A DNA stretch of 64,000 bases from NCBI GenBank assembly GCA_008330645.1, contig VLTN01000069.1, positions 120,565-184,564 on the forward strand, given 5' to 3'. Of the stretch, positions 24,904-34,136 are shown in pieces. A program made the translations under genes and the position numbers. Source of the DNA: Cafeteria roenbergensis (taxonomy: Eukaryota; Sar; Bigyra; Bicosoecida; Cafeteriaceae). The notes under the pieces are model-generated. The model made no database searches and was not told the origin of the DNA. It was given only the letters and a program-made list of their open reading frames with translations. Position 1 is the first letter of the stretch, and every line of letters starts with the position of its first letter.

Positions 24904-26811
24904 ATGGCAGCGGCAGCCCGAGTGGGTGCTGCGGCGGGTCCCGACGTGGACTCGGACACATGGACGGCGTTCCGAAGCGCGGTCCCGGGCCTCCCGGCCT
25001 CTTGGGGCGCGTTTGCGGCGCAGGAAGAGGTGCGGGAAGGACCCACTGCGGCCGAAAAGCAGTTCGGACTGGGGGCGTGGTTGGTCTGGCTTCGGCGGGC
25101 GCCGGGGCTGACCACGATCGCGCGGTCGGCGACCAACCGGAGCGTCCGCTCCTGGCTGTCGAACTGGGCGGCGGCCCTGGACTCCGCGGCCGACGCGGAC
25201 GCGCGCAGCCTGCTTATCGCCGGTTGGCTCTTAGCGCGCCAAATTGGCAGAGCCGAGGTCGACCAGTCGCTGCAGAGTTTGGCGGCGGCAATTCGGACGG
25301 ACGAGGACTTCCTGGCGGCGCTCGCTTCCGGCGGCGGCCAGACGGCCGGGCTATCCGCGGAGCGGGCTCGGATCAAGCTCTTCTTAACGGTGCTGGGGGC
25401 AGTGGACGCTCGGACGGTTGACGCGCATCGGGCGGGGGCGGACGCGATGGCGCCGTCGACCGGCCCGGGTGCGCGTCCGAGTTCCCGGGGGTCAGAAGCC
25501 TCGGTGGGTGCTGGCATGAGCGCCGGCACGGAGGACACGGACAGCGTCCGAGGGGTGCTGGCACTGGACGGGGGCCCTCGCCACGCGGGGCGCCCCCCCT
25601 CGCCAGACAAGGCCGGCAGCGGGGGGTCTCGGGTGGAGCCGTCCGCGCGGCCCCGGGACCGCATGGCCTTGGTGGGAGCGGCGGTGGATCTGTCGTTCCG
25701 TGCGCAGTCGTCTCGCGTAGCGGCGTGGGGGGCGGCCGGCGTGCACCCGGACACGCTGCTGGTCGCCACGATGGTCCCGTTCGTCCCGGAAGGGGCCGCA
25801 ACGGCGCGGGTGCCGGGAGCAGCCGCGGCGGCGGCGGTGATACGGGCCTCGGTGGCTTCAACTCGGGCTCCCCCCTGCGACATGTCGGTGCTCCTGCGGG
25901 CGGCAGCGGCGTCCATCCGACGGCTGGTGGTCGCGGATGGGAGGCGCGCGCCGGGACATGTGCTCGCGATGGCGTCCAGCGTGGCAGAGGCGGTCGCGGC
26001 GCGGGCAGAGCGGTGCGCAGACGAGCGCATGCGTTGGGAGTTGCACCTCGGAGAGGAGGCCGACTCCCAGGCGGTGATGAATCTGCACGACGCTATGGTC
26101 CTCCAGGAGTCACTGCCGGGCATGCGCGCTGTGGCAGCGGCGTTCTTCCACGAGGGGGACGCGCTGGGCTACATGGCGCTGATGTGCGCGATTCTCGTGT
26201 GGGGCGGGGCCGTCGAGTGTCGGGACCCGGCAGTGCGGGGGGCCCTCGAGGGGCTCGGCCTCTCCGTGTCGCTATCCCTTCCCTGGGGACCGCTTGGCTC
26301 TTATTCGAGGGAGGGGATCAGCCTGGCAAGGTCTGCGCGGCTAGAGGCGCTCCTGGCGAGGATGCCGTCGAGGCTGGCCGGCGCGGCCCGCCCGGCGGGC
26401 GTTAGCCGCGGGCCGGGGCGGGCGCCCCCCGCACACCCCTCGCAGCACGGATGGACGGGCGAGGCGGAGACGAGGCCCCGGGAAAGAAGGGCGCGGTCCC
26501 CCGGGGACGGGACCCGGGGCCCCAACATCACGGCTGCCATGAAGCGGAGTGTCGGTCTGAGCCCGATGGAGGCGTCGGCAGCGCTTACCGGCGATCCAGA
26601 AGCGGTGTTCTGGATGGTGGTGGCCAAGGCAGCTCCTAAGCGGCGCCTGGGTGTGTTGCAGCGCTGTGTCCGGGACGCTGGCGGGGACTCGCGTCCCGCC
26701 GCGATGTGGGCTCGCCTTCGGGACGAAGGGGCCTGTACCGCATCCTCGTTGGACGAGGTTCTGAACGGGCTGCCGAAGCAGCGGAGGCAGAGTTTTGGAG
26801 GGCCTTTGTGA
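24904..26811 (+). CDS. Ngaro ORF1, gag-like
   Basis: The 635-aa Ala/Arg/Gly-rich protein starts seven bases after repeat A1. The N-terminal 200 residues look helical (repeated Leu/Ala-rich stretches with conserved Trp), followed by a Pro/Ser/Gly-rich linker and a second helical region (about 230-460). No zinc knuckle is visible. By position it is the gag-equivalent of Ngaro elements, thought to form the ribonucleoprotein particle. Its last 106 bases overlap ORF2 in the -1 frame, so ORF2 may be reached by frameshifting or re-initiation. Confidence 0.75.
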   Translation: MAAAARVGAAAGPDVDSDTWTAFRSAVPGLPASWGAFAAQEEVREGPTAAEKQFGLGAWLVWLRRAPGLTTIARSATNRSVRSWLSNWAAALDSAADADARSLLIAGWLLARQIGRAEVDQSLQSLAAAIRTDEDFLAALASGGGQTAGLSAERARIKLFLTVLGAVDARTVDAHRAGADAMAPSTGPGARPSSRGSEASVGAGMSAGTEDTDSVRGVLALDGGPRHAGRPPSPDKAGSGGSRVEPSARPRDRMALVGAAVDLSFRAQSSRVAAWGAAGVHPDTLLVATMVPFVPEGAATARVPGAAAAAAVIRASVASTRAPPCDMSVLLRAAAASIRRLVVADGRRAPGHVLAMASSVAEAVAARAERCADERMRWELHLGEEADSQAVMNLHDAMVLQESLPGMRAVAAAFFHEGDALGYMALMCAILVWGGAVECRDPAVRGALEGLGLSVSLSLPWGPLGSYSREGISLARSARLEALLARMPSRLAGAARPAGVSRGPGRAPPAHPSQHGWTGEAETRPRERRARSPGDGTRGPNITAAMKRSVGLSPMEASAALTGDPEAVFWMVVAKAAPKRRLGVLQRCVRDAGGDSRPAAMWARLRDEGACTASSLDEVLNGLPKQRRQSFGGPL

Positions 26812-29159
26812 GTGGGCAACGCGCGCACAAAGGCGATCAGCGGCGGAAGGCACCCCCGGAGGAGGGGGGTCTTCCCGTGTCGTTGCCTCCAACCTCACGC
26901 GACCGGGCACACGCCTCACAGCGTCCGGGTCAGTCGGGAAGGCGGAAGCGGCCGGATGAGGATGCGGCCGTGGCGGCCCGATACCGGGCGGCGCTTCGAA
27001 GGCCAGCCCCTGGCCCGGACTCCCTCGCCCAGCGAGTGTCGCGAAGTGGAACGAGCTGGGCGAAAGTCACCGAGCCGTCTCTTCTGTACGCCCGGGCGCA
27101 GGCCCTGCTCGCGGCGTGCGGGATGGACGCGGAAGTGGTGGACCCGGATGTGTTGGAAAAGTGGCTGGGCACTCTAGCTGCCCAGGGCGCACTGAAGGGT
27201 CCGGTGGAGCAGGCAATGGCGCAGGCGAACTGTCCTGCGGCGTTCGCGGAAGGCGGATTTATGCATACACTCGGGGCTTTTCCCGTTGTGGCGGGCATGG
27301 AGCCGGCAGGCGGCCCGTGCATAAATCCCGTGGAGGTTCTTCGCAGGTTGCGGGGCACTTCTTCGGTGGGATGGCGGCACGCGTTTGCAGTGGGTTTACT
27401 AGGAGTTAGTGCGGAACTCTCCGCTCCGGTAACGTCCTTCGAAGCGCGGCCGAACAAGGCGCCGGATGTAGAAGGCGCGGCGGAGGCCATGGAGGCCCTC
27501 GTGCGCCGGGACATAGAACGGGGGTGGCTCTCCCCCTGGCCGAAGGGGGTGGCGCCGCCCCCACACAGCCCCCTATCATGCGTCCCCAAGTCGAATGGGC
27601 GGTTTCGCCTGATCTGTGACGACAGTTCTAGAGACAAGGGCGGTCGTCTCCGGGGCCCGAACGGGCTGGCCCGGACACAGGTGATGCCGTTTCCAGTCAC
27701 TACGGATGCGTTGCGAGTGGCGGCATGGCTGCGTCGTGTGTCGGCGGGTCAGGAGGGCCGGCCGGTCTTCCTGTGGGCTCTTGACGCAGAAACGGCCTAC
27801 AGGAGAATGGCGCTGGGAGGAGCGGCGCGGGGAGCCACGTGCGTGGTGTGGAAAGGCACGCGCTACGCGGTGACCAGAGCGAGCATGGGAAGCGTTTGGT
27901 CGGCAAGCGCCTTGAATCTCATCATGGTGGCGGTGGTAACGTCACTGCGCAGTGAGCGAGGCAGTGGTCTGGCGTACTGTGACGACTCCATCTGGGCGCT
28001 GCGAGGGACTCGGCAGCAAGCCGAGGCCTTTCGCGAGAGAGCGATCGCTACTCTGCAAGCGATCGGGCTTCCGGTAGCGCGAGAGAAGCTGCTCCCGTGC
28101 GCGCACTTTGTGGACTGGATCGGGCTGCGGGTGAGCGCGGTGGCACACCCACCCACCGTCGCGTTCACTCCGAGCATGGCAGATGCGCTGGAGACAGACC
28201 TTGCCAAGATCCGGGAGGGCGCTTCTATGGCGGTGGACAAACTGCGCTCCGTGCTGGGTCGGCTGGCATGGCTGGCGGCGGTTATGAGCCCCGCGCGCCT
28301 GTGGCTTAGGCGGCTGTGGCAGGTGGCGCGGGAGAGCTCGGCGGGTTCCGCGCGGTTCTCGGCGGCGCACGAGCGGGCGGCTGGGGCCTTGCGGAAGTGG
28401 TTTGTGCGCCCCGTGTGGCGGGTGGATGACATCGGGCGCCGGCAGAGCCTGGACGATCACCCGCGGTTCGTGGTGGTCTCGGACGCCTCCGGGCGACAGG
28501 GAGGCGCAGTGATTCTCGATCTCGCTACGACGGTGAACGGGCGGCTAGCGGACGGGCGCGTGGGCAGAGGGGTGCGAGCCACGGCGTTGCGCGTCAGGTA
28601 TTCGGCGCCGATCCCGCAGTCGGCCAGGTCGGAGCTGGTGACCGCGGTGTCTGCGGTGCAGTGGGTCGCGTCTGCGGCGTGTAACGAGACGGTGCTGTTC
28701 CTCAGCGATTCGACAGCGGCAGGCGCGGCGCTGCGAGGCAGGGCCGCGGCGAAGGCGAGGCACGCCGACCAGGCAGGCGAGGCCTTGGCGGAGGTACTGT
28801 TGCGCAAACGCATTTTTGTGCACAGCAGGTTCATCCCGGGGGCGGACAACAAGGCCGCGGACTGGCTTTCGAGAGAAGCGCTGGCCAAGCAACGGGCCGC
28901 GTGGCAGAGCTCTGCCGAGTGGGCGGCAGGCTTGCAGCACATCTGGCGGCTTGCGGGGCCGCTAAGGCGCGGGCCGGCGGAGGGCATCCTCCTCGAACCA
29001 GTTTGGCGAACGGTGGACGCAGATGCGCAGTGGTTCGGCACGGAAACCGGAGGCGGGGACGCGGACCGGGCGTGCGGGGAGCAGCGCACGTGCGGGTCGC
29101 GCGAGCCGGCCGGCCGCGGCGGCAGCCGCGGCTCCGGACGGACCAACCAACCTCTTTGA
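26706..29159 (+). CDS. Ngaro reverse transcriptase - RNase H
   Basis: The 817-aa protein's RT core lies at about residues 270-480: PLSCVPKSNGRFRLICDDS (fingers), LWALDAETAYRRM (motif A, Asp), MGSVWSASA (motif B) and LAYCDDS (motif C, the YxDD equivalent at about 27968-27988). The RNase H domain (about 580-740) shows its carboxylates in VVVSDASG, SARSELVTA and LFLSDSTAA, and the final FIPGADNKAADWLSR, typical of DIRS/Ngaro RNase H. It copies element RNA into DNA. The frame differs from both neighbours: it overlaps ORF1 by 106 bases and ORF3 by 137 bases. The first Met in frame is at 26706; the true start may be later. Confidence 0.9.
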   Translation: MGSPSGRRGLYRILVGRGSERAAEAAEAEFWRAFVSGQRAHKGDQRRKAPPEEGGLPVSLPPTSRDRAHASQRPGQSGRRKRPDEDAAVAARYRAALRRPAPGPDSLAQRVSRSGTSWAKVTEPSLLYARAQALLAACGMDAEVVDPDVLEKWLGTLAAQGALKGPVEQAMAQANCPAAFAEGGFMHTLGAFPVVAGMEPAGGPCINPVEVLRRLRGTSSVGWRHAFAVGLLGVSAELSAPVTSFEARPNKAPDVEGAAEAMEALVRRDIERGWLSPWPKGVAPPPHSPLSCVPKSNGRFRLICDDSSRDKGGRLRGPNGLARTQVMPFPVTTDALRVAAWLRRVSAGQEGRPVFLWALDAETAYRRMALGGAARGATCVVWKGTRYAVTRASMGSVWSASALNLIMVAVVTSLRSERGSGLAYCDDSIWALRGTRQQAEAFRERAIATLQAIGLPVAREKLLPCAHFVDWIGLRVSAVAHPPTVAFTPSMADALETDLAKIREGASMAVDKLRSVLGRLAWLAAVMSPARLWLRRLWQVARESSAGSARFSAAHERAAGALRKWFVRPVWRVDDIGRRQSLDDHPRFVVVSDASGRQGGAVILDLATTVNGRLADGRVGRGVRATALRVRYSAPIPQSARSELVTAVSAVQWVASAACNETVLFLSDSTAAGAALRGRAAAKARHADQAGEALAEVLLRKRIFVHSRFIPGADNKAADWLSREALAKQRAAWQSSAEWAAGLQHIWRLAGPLRRGPAEGILLEPVWRTVDADAQWFGTETGGGDADRACGEQRTCGSREPAGRGGSRGSGRTNQPL

Positions 29160-30228
29160 CGTGGTTGGGGCGGACCGGACTTGGGCCGGGCTAGAGGCGT
29201 TTTGCGACGCCCTAGCCTGGGCGATGGCGTACCACCTGGGGGTCGGCAAGAGCGTCCCGCCCCGGCTTTGGCGCGAGCTCCCCGAGACGCACGGGGCAGC
29301 TTGGGGGCGGGCCCTCGCGCTGGCCAACCCCTCGACGAAGCGCGTGGGCGCGTTGTCGGCGGTGCGATGGTATTGCCGTGTTTCACGGGCGGGGAGACGG
29401 GCGTTCCCCCCTCGGCACGGGATGGCGGATGACTGTGCGGGCCTTATCGCCGGCATGGCTTGCCGAGGGGTGTGCGAGCTGGCGCCCAGCACCAGGGCGA
29501 CCTACATTGCGTCGGTGCGGGCGGTGGCAGTGCGGTGTCTGGGCGAGGTGGAGGATCGCGCTACGAGGTGCTGGCCCCTCCTCAGTGCCAGGGCCATGGC
29601 GTGGGCGGCCCCGCGGGTGGACACGCGGCCAGCAGTGGCAGCCGAGGCGTTTGAGGCAGCGGTGCGGGACAGGACCGCACCAAGGGCGGTGCGGATGGCG
29701 CTGGGGTTCGCGTGGGACACGGTGTCCCGGTGCTCCGATATCGTGGACGAGGCCCGGGGTCATGGGACGTCAGCCCGGGGACCGGTGCTGCTGAGGCAGA
29801 TGCAGGTCCGGCCGGACCCCGGAGGCGGCTTCGCCGTGGAGCTGGTCACGAGGACCAAGACGTCCAGAGGCCGGGCGGTGCGGATTGTGGCGCACACGAG
29901 GCGCGGATCCCCGGCGACGCACCCGAGGAGGATGGGGTCGGCCCGGGTGTTGGCGAAGTGGCTGGGCGATCGCCGGGCGGCGGGGGCGGACGAGGAGGAG
30001 CCACTGTGGCGCAAGTCGAGCGGGGAGGCGGTTGTGACGGAGGATATCGTGGCCCTGCTGCAACGGCACACGCACGAACGAGTGTCGAGGCATTCCATCC
30101 GGATCGGGTCAGCGTCGGCAGCGGTGGCGGCAGGGCTGTCGGTGGCCGCGCTGGCCACCTTGGGCGGTTGGCAGAGCCAGGAGGTGTGCAGGCAGTACGT
30201 GCGGCAGGCGCTGGGGGGGCACGTGTGA
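29023..30228 (+). CDS. Ngaro tyrosine recombinase
   Basis: This is a 401-aa integrase of the lambda/DIRS tyrosine-recombinase type. Catalytic residues visible: first Arg in TVSRCSDIVD (about 238), then HSIRIG (H-x-x-R, about 356-359), the GGW position (usually His or Trp) and the nucleophile Tyr in CRQYVRQ (about 392). The N-terminal 45 residues are Arg/Gly/Ala-rich and overlap ORF2; the SAM-like core-binding domain follows. The enzyme inserts the circular DNA intermediate. The gene ends about 100 bp before repeat B1. Confidence 0.88.
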   Translation: MRSGSARKPEAGTRTGRAGSSARAGRASRPAAAAAAAPDGPTNLFDVVGADRTWAGLEAFCDALAWAMAYHLGVGKSVPPRLWRELPETHGAAWGRALALANPSTKRVGALSAVRWYCRVSRAGRRAFPPRHGMADDCAGLIAGMACRGVCELAPSTRATYIASVRAVAVRCLGEVEDRATRCWPLLSARAMAWAAPRVDTRPAVAAEAFEAAVRDRTAPRAVRMALGFAWDTVSRCSDIVDEARGHGTSARGPVLLRQMQVRPDPGGGFAVELVTRTKTSRGRAVRIVAHTRRGSPATHPRRMGSARVLAKWLGDRRAAGADEEEPLWRKSSGEAVVTEDIVALLQRHTHERVSRHSIRIGSASAAVAAGLSVAALATLGGWQSQEVCRQYVRQALGGHV

Positions 30229-30330
30229 GCCCCGCGGGCGGCCTGCGCGCGCGGCGAAAGGGGATGAGGAGAGCAACAGGCAGCTCTGCTGCGCCCCGGT
30301 TGGTATCGTATGGCGAATGGGACAGGCGGA

Positions 30331-30486
30331 GGGCAGACGCGGCTCTGCCCGCCGGGTGGAGGGCTCTACCAAGCAGAGCCCACTTGCCATACTCGGGGAC
30401 CTACCCCCAGTCACGATCCCGGGTGAGAGGGGGCGACGACGAGCTCGGACACTCGCACACCCGCAATAGAAAACGATACGAGCTCA
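30331..30486 (+). repeat. Ngaro repeat B1
   Basis: This 156-bp repeat begins GGGCAGACGCGGCTCTGCCC and ends GATACGAGCTCA, directly joined to A2. It is identical to B2 by eye. Confidence 0.92.
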
Positions 30487-30798
30487 GACAACAAGCCTGA
30501 AGAGGCTGAACACTGAGCTGAACGAATGACAACACATCCAGTCAAAGGGATTCCATATCCCGCGACAAGACCAGGCGGCGAAGAGGCGAACCGGAGGAGG
30601 GTGTCCTTCTCGCTGCAGAGCGGGGGAAAGCTCTGCCCAACGGGGCGCGCGCGCAATCAGCACACCGGACGCAGGAACTCTCCCGTCCGTAACGGGAAAC
30701 TCAGCGGCACGGCACTCGCCTGCCCTGATCAGTTATCCCACAGGGAATCAGCGACTCCGCATTCCCGCCGCGTTTGTGTGACGCGCGCTTAAGCTTTT
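30487..30798 (+). repeat. Ngaro repeat A2
   Basis: This 312-bp copy of A1 with one extra G joins B1 without a spacer; the B1-A2 junction is what a recombined circle would contain. Confidence 0.92.
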
Positions 30799-30817
30799 CC
30801 CAGCCCACCCGCCCCGC

Positions 30818-30973
30818 GGGCAGACGCGGCTCTGCCCGCCGGGTGGAGGGCTCTACCAAGCAGAGCCCACTTGCCATACTCGGGGACCTACCCCCAGTCA
30901 CGATCCCGGGTGAGAGGGGGCGACGACGAGCTCGGACACTCGCACACCCGCAATAGAAAACGATACGAGCTCA
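30818..30973 (+). repeat. Ngaro repeat B2
   Basis: This is the second copy of the 156-bp B repeat, separated from A2 by 19 bp (30799-30817). Its end is the right border of the retrotransposon. Confidence 0.92.
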
Positions 30974-30978
30974 GTTCT

Positions 30979-31047
30979 AAATTATTCCTAGCTATCGGAG
31001 AAAGCAACAGAACGATTTAGTTTGAGATTTTATCTCAAACTAATTAT
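30979..31047 (+). promoter_or_regulatory. particle-class promoter block before the ATPase gene
   Basis: It contains ATTATTCCTAGCTATCGGAG, AAGCAACAGAACGATTTAG, an 11-bp stem TTAGTTTGAGA/TCTCAAACTAA around ATTTTA (31017-31043) and TTAT directly before the ATG. It is almost the same as the block at 19696-19772. The Ngaro insertion stops five bases upstream of it, so the promoter survives. Confidence 0.65.
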
Positions 31048-32077
31048 ATGGCATTAAACTACACTCATGGTATACCCATAGCTGTTCAAAAGTATAATCC
31101 AAAAAGTAAGCACAAGAATCGAATCCTGTTCCTGGATGATGATGCAAGGGAAGAAGAAAATACAGAACTCACAGACTCAATGCTCGAGACGATATATGGT
31201 AAGAGAGCAACACGATCATCCATTCAACGACAACTTCTTAGAGAGAATCATACGGATGATGTCCCACATGGTATTCGAATCAAAGATCACAGTCTATTTG
31301 AAGCAATACCGTACTCAATTTTTGCAGGAAAGGAAGACTTTAGACGTAATGTGTTTTACATCGTAGGTCGTGCAGGATCAGGAAAGACATACTTTGCTCG
31401 TCAGATCACCAGCAAATTCAGGCCACATGTGAAAAACATATATTTTGTATCAGTTGTGAATGATGATTCCTTCGGTAAGGATGTCATAAAGCTAAACATC
31501 AATGATTTTGTAGGCAATGACGTCACAAGTGAGATGAAGCGTAAGAGATATGAAGAGGCAAAGATAAGATTCAAGTACAAGTCAAAGATACATAAAGACA
31601 ATCCTACGTTACTCATGAATTTAGAGCTAAGACTCAATGAATTGAAACCTACCAAGGCAGACAAGGAAAAACTCATGTTCACCATGTCAGCAGACGAAGT
31701 CAAGGCATATTTCAGTGATTCTCTCATAATATTCGATGATTATGAAGACGCAAGTGAACTTGAGTTCAAGAAGTTGGAGTTCCTTCAAAAATGTCCTACT
31801 CAATGTAGGACGTAAGACACGAACTAATCTTATTCTTATCAGACACAAGGCTAATGCTGGATACAGTACGGCACTCATCAAGAGTGAAGCAACAAACTTT
31901 GTCTTTTTTGCAAAACAATCGACTCATGCAATGAACTACATGATGAAAACCTACATGGATTTTGATAAACAACAGATGAGAACAGTAAAGCAAATGTTCA
32001 AAGATTCACGATGGGTTAATATTAACTTACAAGCTCAATACATTCTGTCACAGAAGGAGTGCCAGTTGTTGAACTAA
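31048..32077 (+). pseudogene. FtsK/HerA-type genome-packaging ATPase, frameshifted
   Basis: The first frame (31048-31815) contains Walker A GRAGSGKT (residues 107-114) and Walker B LIIFDDYED with Asp230/Asp231. This is the arrangement of the A32/FtsK-HerA packaging ATPase that pumps DNA into virophage capsids. The reading frame then shifts: the C-terminal 90 residues (with NLILIRHKANAG as the sensor region) continue in the next frame from about 31790 to the stop at 32077. The shift lies at an A5 run (31786-31790) and fits one extra A. The cause could be decay, a sequencing error or, less likely, programmed frameshifting. Without a shift the protein ends 20 residues after Walker B and should be inactive. 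Confidence 0.8.
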
Positions 32078-32146
32078 CTTTCAATTGAAGGGAGGATTTA
32101 TATCTTCCATTCAATTTAATACTTCACTTATTTGGAGATTAAGCAA

Positions 32147-33989
32147 TTACATGTCGAGCATGGCATCGAGATCAGCTTCAGTATGTTCACCTCCGCCTAC
32201 TCTATAAATATCTCCACCTTTGGCTTTAGATCTTGGCTTTGCTCTTGGTTTGGCTCTTGATGCTTTTGCTTTTCCTTTAGCTCCATAACCCATGGTGCTT
32301 GCTACGTTACCAAGTGTTGTACCATCTCTTGCAAAATCAGACACATAAGGCAGGTTGTTTCTGCCAAATCTTACAGCTTTCTTGAAGAGTTGTGAAGTGG
32401 CAATGTTTTTGATTCCACTCCAGAGATCACCCCAGAAATTACCACCGATAACGTGATTCATCTTACTTGAATCATCAACCATATTAACAACCTTGGCATC
32501 AATTGCACCCATGTCACCGATTGATACTCTGTTCATATTGTAACCTTCAGTTTCATCTGCAACACATACTGCATCATACATAGCGAAGATTTGGAGAGCA
32601 CACTTTTCAGAGGCAGTACTGACTGATTTGACATTAACTCTTACCTTGAAGTTGAAAGTTTGGAGAGATCCACCGATGATGGTATCTTGAAGACCCATAT
32701 CAGATGGTTTGACATAGAAAATAGATCCGCAACCAATTGCAGCATCATTGTTGAGTGGGACAGCTGAACTTGAAGATGCAGCGACAAAAGAAGCGTATCT
32801 AAGAACTGAACCATTCTTGGATGAAATTGCATAGAGATCATCTTGATGAGCATTGTTGAGCAAGTCGTTTGTCCCAGCAGTGTCTATTGAGATCTTCTGG
32901 ATTGGAAGTCTTGTGAGTGGTTGACCTGGTTCTGATGGTCTGTTTACCATTACTGCGAACATCTTTGGAACTTGTGAAAGTCTTAGGTCAACATCATTGG
33001 TAAATTGCACAGTAGCTCCTGCAGCCACATCTACAGGTTTACCATCAAAGGCTAAATCGACCTGGGTTGATGCATATGCGAGTTGTTTTGGTACTGTTAG
33101 TTTGAAGGATGGTTTCCAAAGTTGATACAAGAATTTATGTAATACACCGTCTTCAACTGCTTTGGCAGTGTATCCTGTTCCTGTATAGGTTCCTGTTGCA
33201 GAATTGTATGTTCCTTCACATGCGAAACAGTTTTCGAATATGTTTTTTATATCCAAGGTGAATTCGATATCATCTAAGTTATAGAATGGCTGAGCATTAC
33301 CAACATCTCTGTATTGGCATGGATCAAGTGGAATGGCATCGGACCATACAAAGGTAATTGTGACTTTGGCTTTTGCATCAGGTGCACCATCAACACCATC
33401 ACTGACTTCCACTTTGTAATTACATCCAAAACCTCTTGCTTTGTGCATTTGATTGATGTTAGACCCTGATGCAAGTGGGTTGTTAATAGATGATATTTCG
33501 TACTTTGAATACTGATCAACACCTGGGGCATCAGTTGCTAAGGCCAGTTTGTATGGATCCATTGAGTTGACGATGACTTGATAGTTTTGTGAAGGTCTTG
33601 ATGTAATACCTTGACCACTGTCAAATTTGACGGTACCAGAAGATATAGCTTTGGCATACGGATAGCATGCAAGACCAACTTTTTCATCTAGTTCCGCGGC
33701 AAATGCTTGCCAAGTCTTGGCTCCATCAGCAGCAGCTTCGAATTCAACAGGAAGTCTGCATTCTAATCTTGGCACAGATGTTACCATACCAGAACCCATA
33801 GAAGCTTTGAATACAACAGTTCCTGAGAGTTTGCCACTTCCGCCTGAAGTTGCACTGACTCTGTTATATTGATATGCTACATTACCTAAGTCAGCACCTA
33901 CTTTAAGGTTGTCTTCAGTAAGGAATCTATATTTTGAAGATCCAATAAGGACCACCTTGTCTTTGTTTTAAATTAGTAAATTTGGACAT
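32147..33989 (-). pseudogene. major capsid protein, intact except for a shift at the N-terminus
   Basis: The main frame (32147-33955, about 600 codons) has the size and features of mavirus-type double-jelly-roll MCPs: many Val/Thr/Asn-rich strands with long loops. Its C-terminal region has IGGNFWGDLWSG (503-514), an amphipathic helix and a basic tail (KAKASRAKPRAKPRSKAKGG). In mavirus the protease removes a C-terminal MCP segment; VIGG/NFW is a candidate site here. The open frame has no ATG at its start. The only ATG after the promoter (TTAATTATATAC) is at 33989 in a frame that meets the MCP frame near 33950, so one base seems to be in excess at GGTGGTCC. This may be an error or an inactivating change. 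Confidence 0.82.
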
Positions 33990-34136
33990 GTATATAATTA
34001 AGTTTGAGAAAAAAACTTGATTGCTTTTGGCAAAATAGTAACAAGAGAATTTATTCTATATACTTTCACATCATTGAGATAATTGGCAAAATAGACTGAT
34101 TAAGCAATCCATCTATTTCAACTTTGACAATCTATA
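33990..34136. promoter_or_regulatory. MCP promoter region with hairpin
   Basis: It contains TATATAATTAAGTTTGAG, an A run and AACTTGATT (stem-loop). CTTTTGGCAAAATAG follows, nearly the same as CTTTTGACAAAAT at the promoter near 23570; GGCAAAATAG recurs at 34087-34096. Confidence 0.5.

Larger units (their letters stand above)
24587..30973 (+). mobile_element. Ngaro-type tyrosine-recombinase retrotransposon
   Basis: This 6.4-kb GC-rich element inside the AT-rich EMALE has split direct repeats A1 (24587-24897) ... B1 (30331-30486), A2 (30487-30798) and B2 (30818-30973), the order used by Ngaro elements. It has three overlapping plus-strand ORFs: gag-like, RT-RNase H and tyrosine recombinase. Such elements integrate a circular DNA copy by a YR and leave no target-site duplication. 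At the borders only the base G is shared (CTTG/ACAAC left, CTCA/GTTC right). All three ORFs are intact, so the insertion may be recent. The target is an intergenic region, so no EMALE gene is cut. Confidence 0.92.

Noticed and set aside
31780-31815. Programmed frameshift in the packaging ATPase
   Set aside because: Known programmed sites need a slippery motif with a stimulating structure. Here only an A5 run is seen, and four other genes of the element have similar one-base breaks, so decay or sequencing error is simpler.
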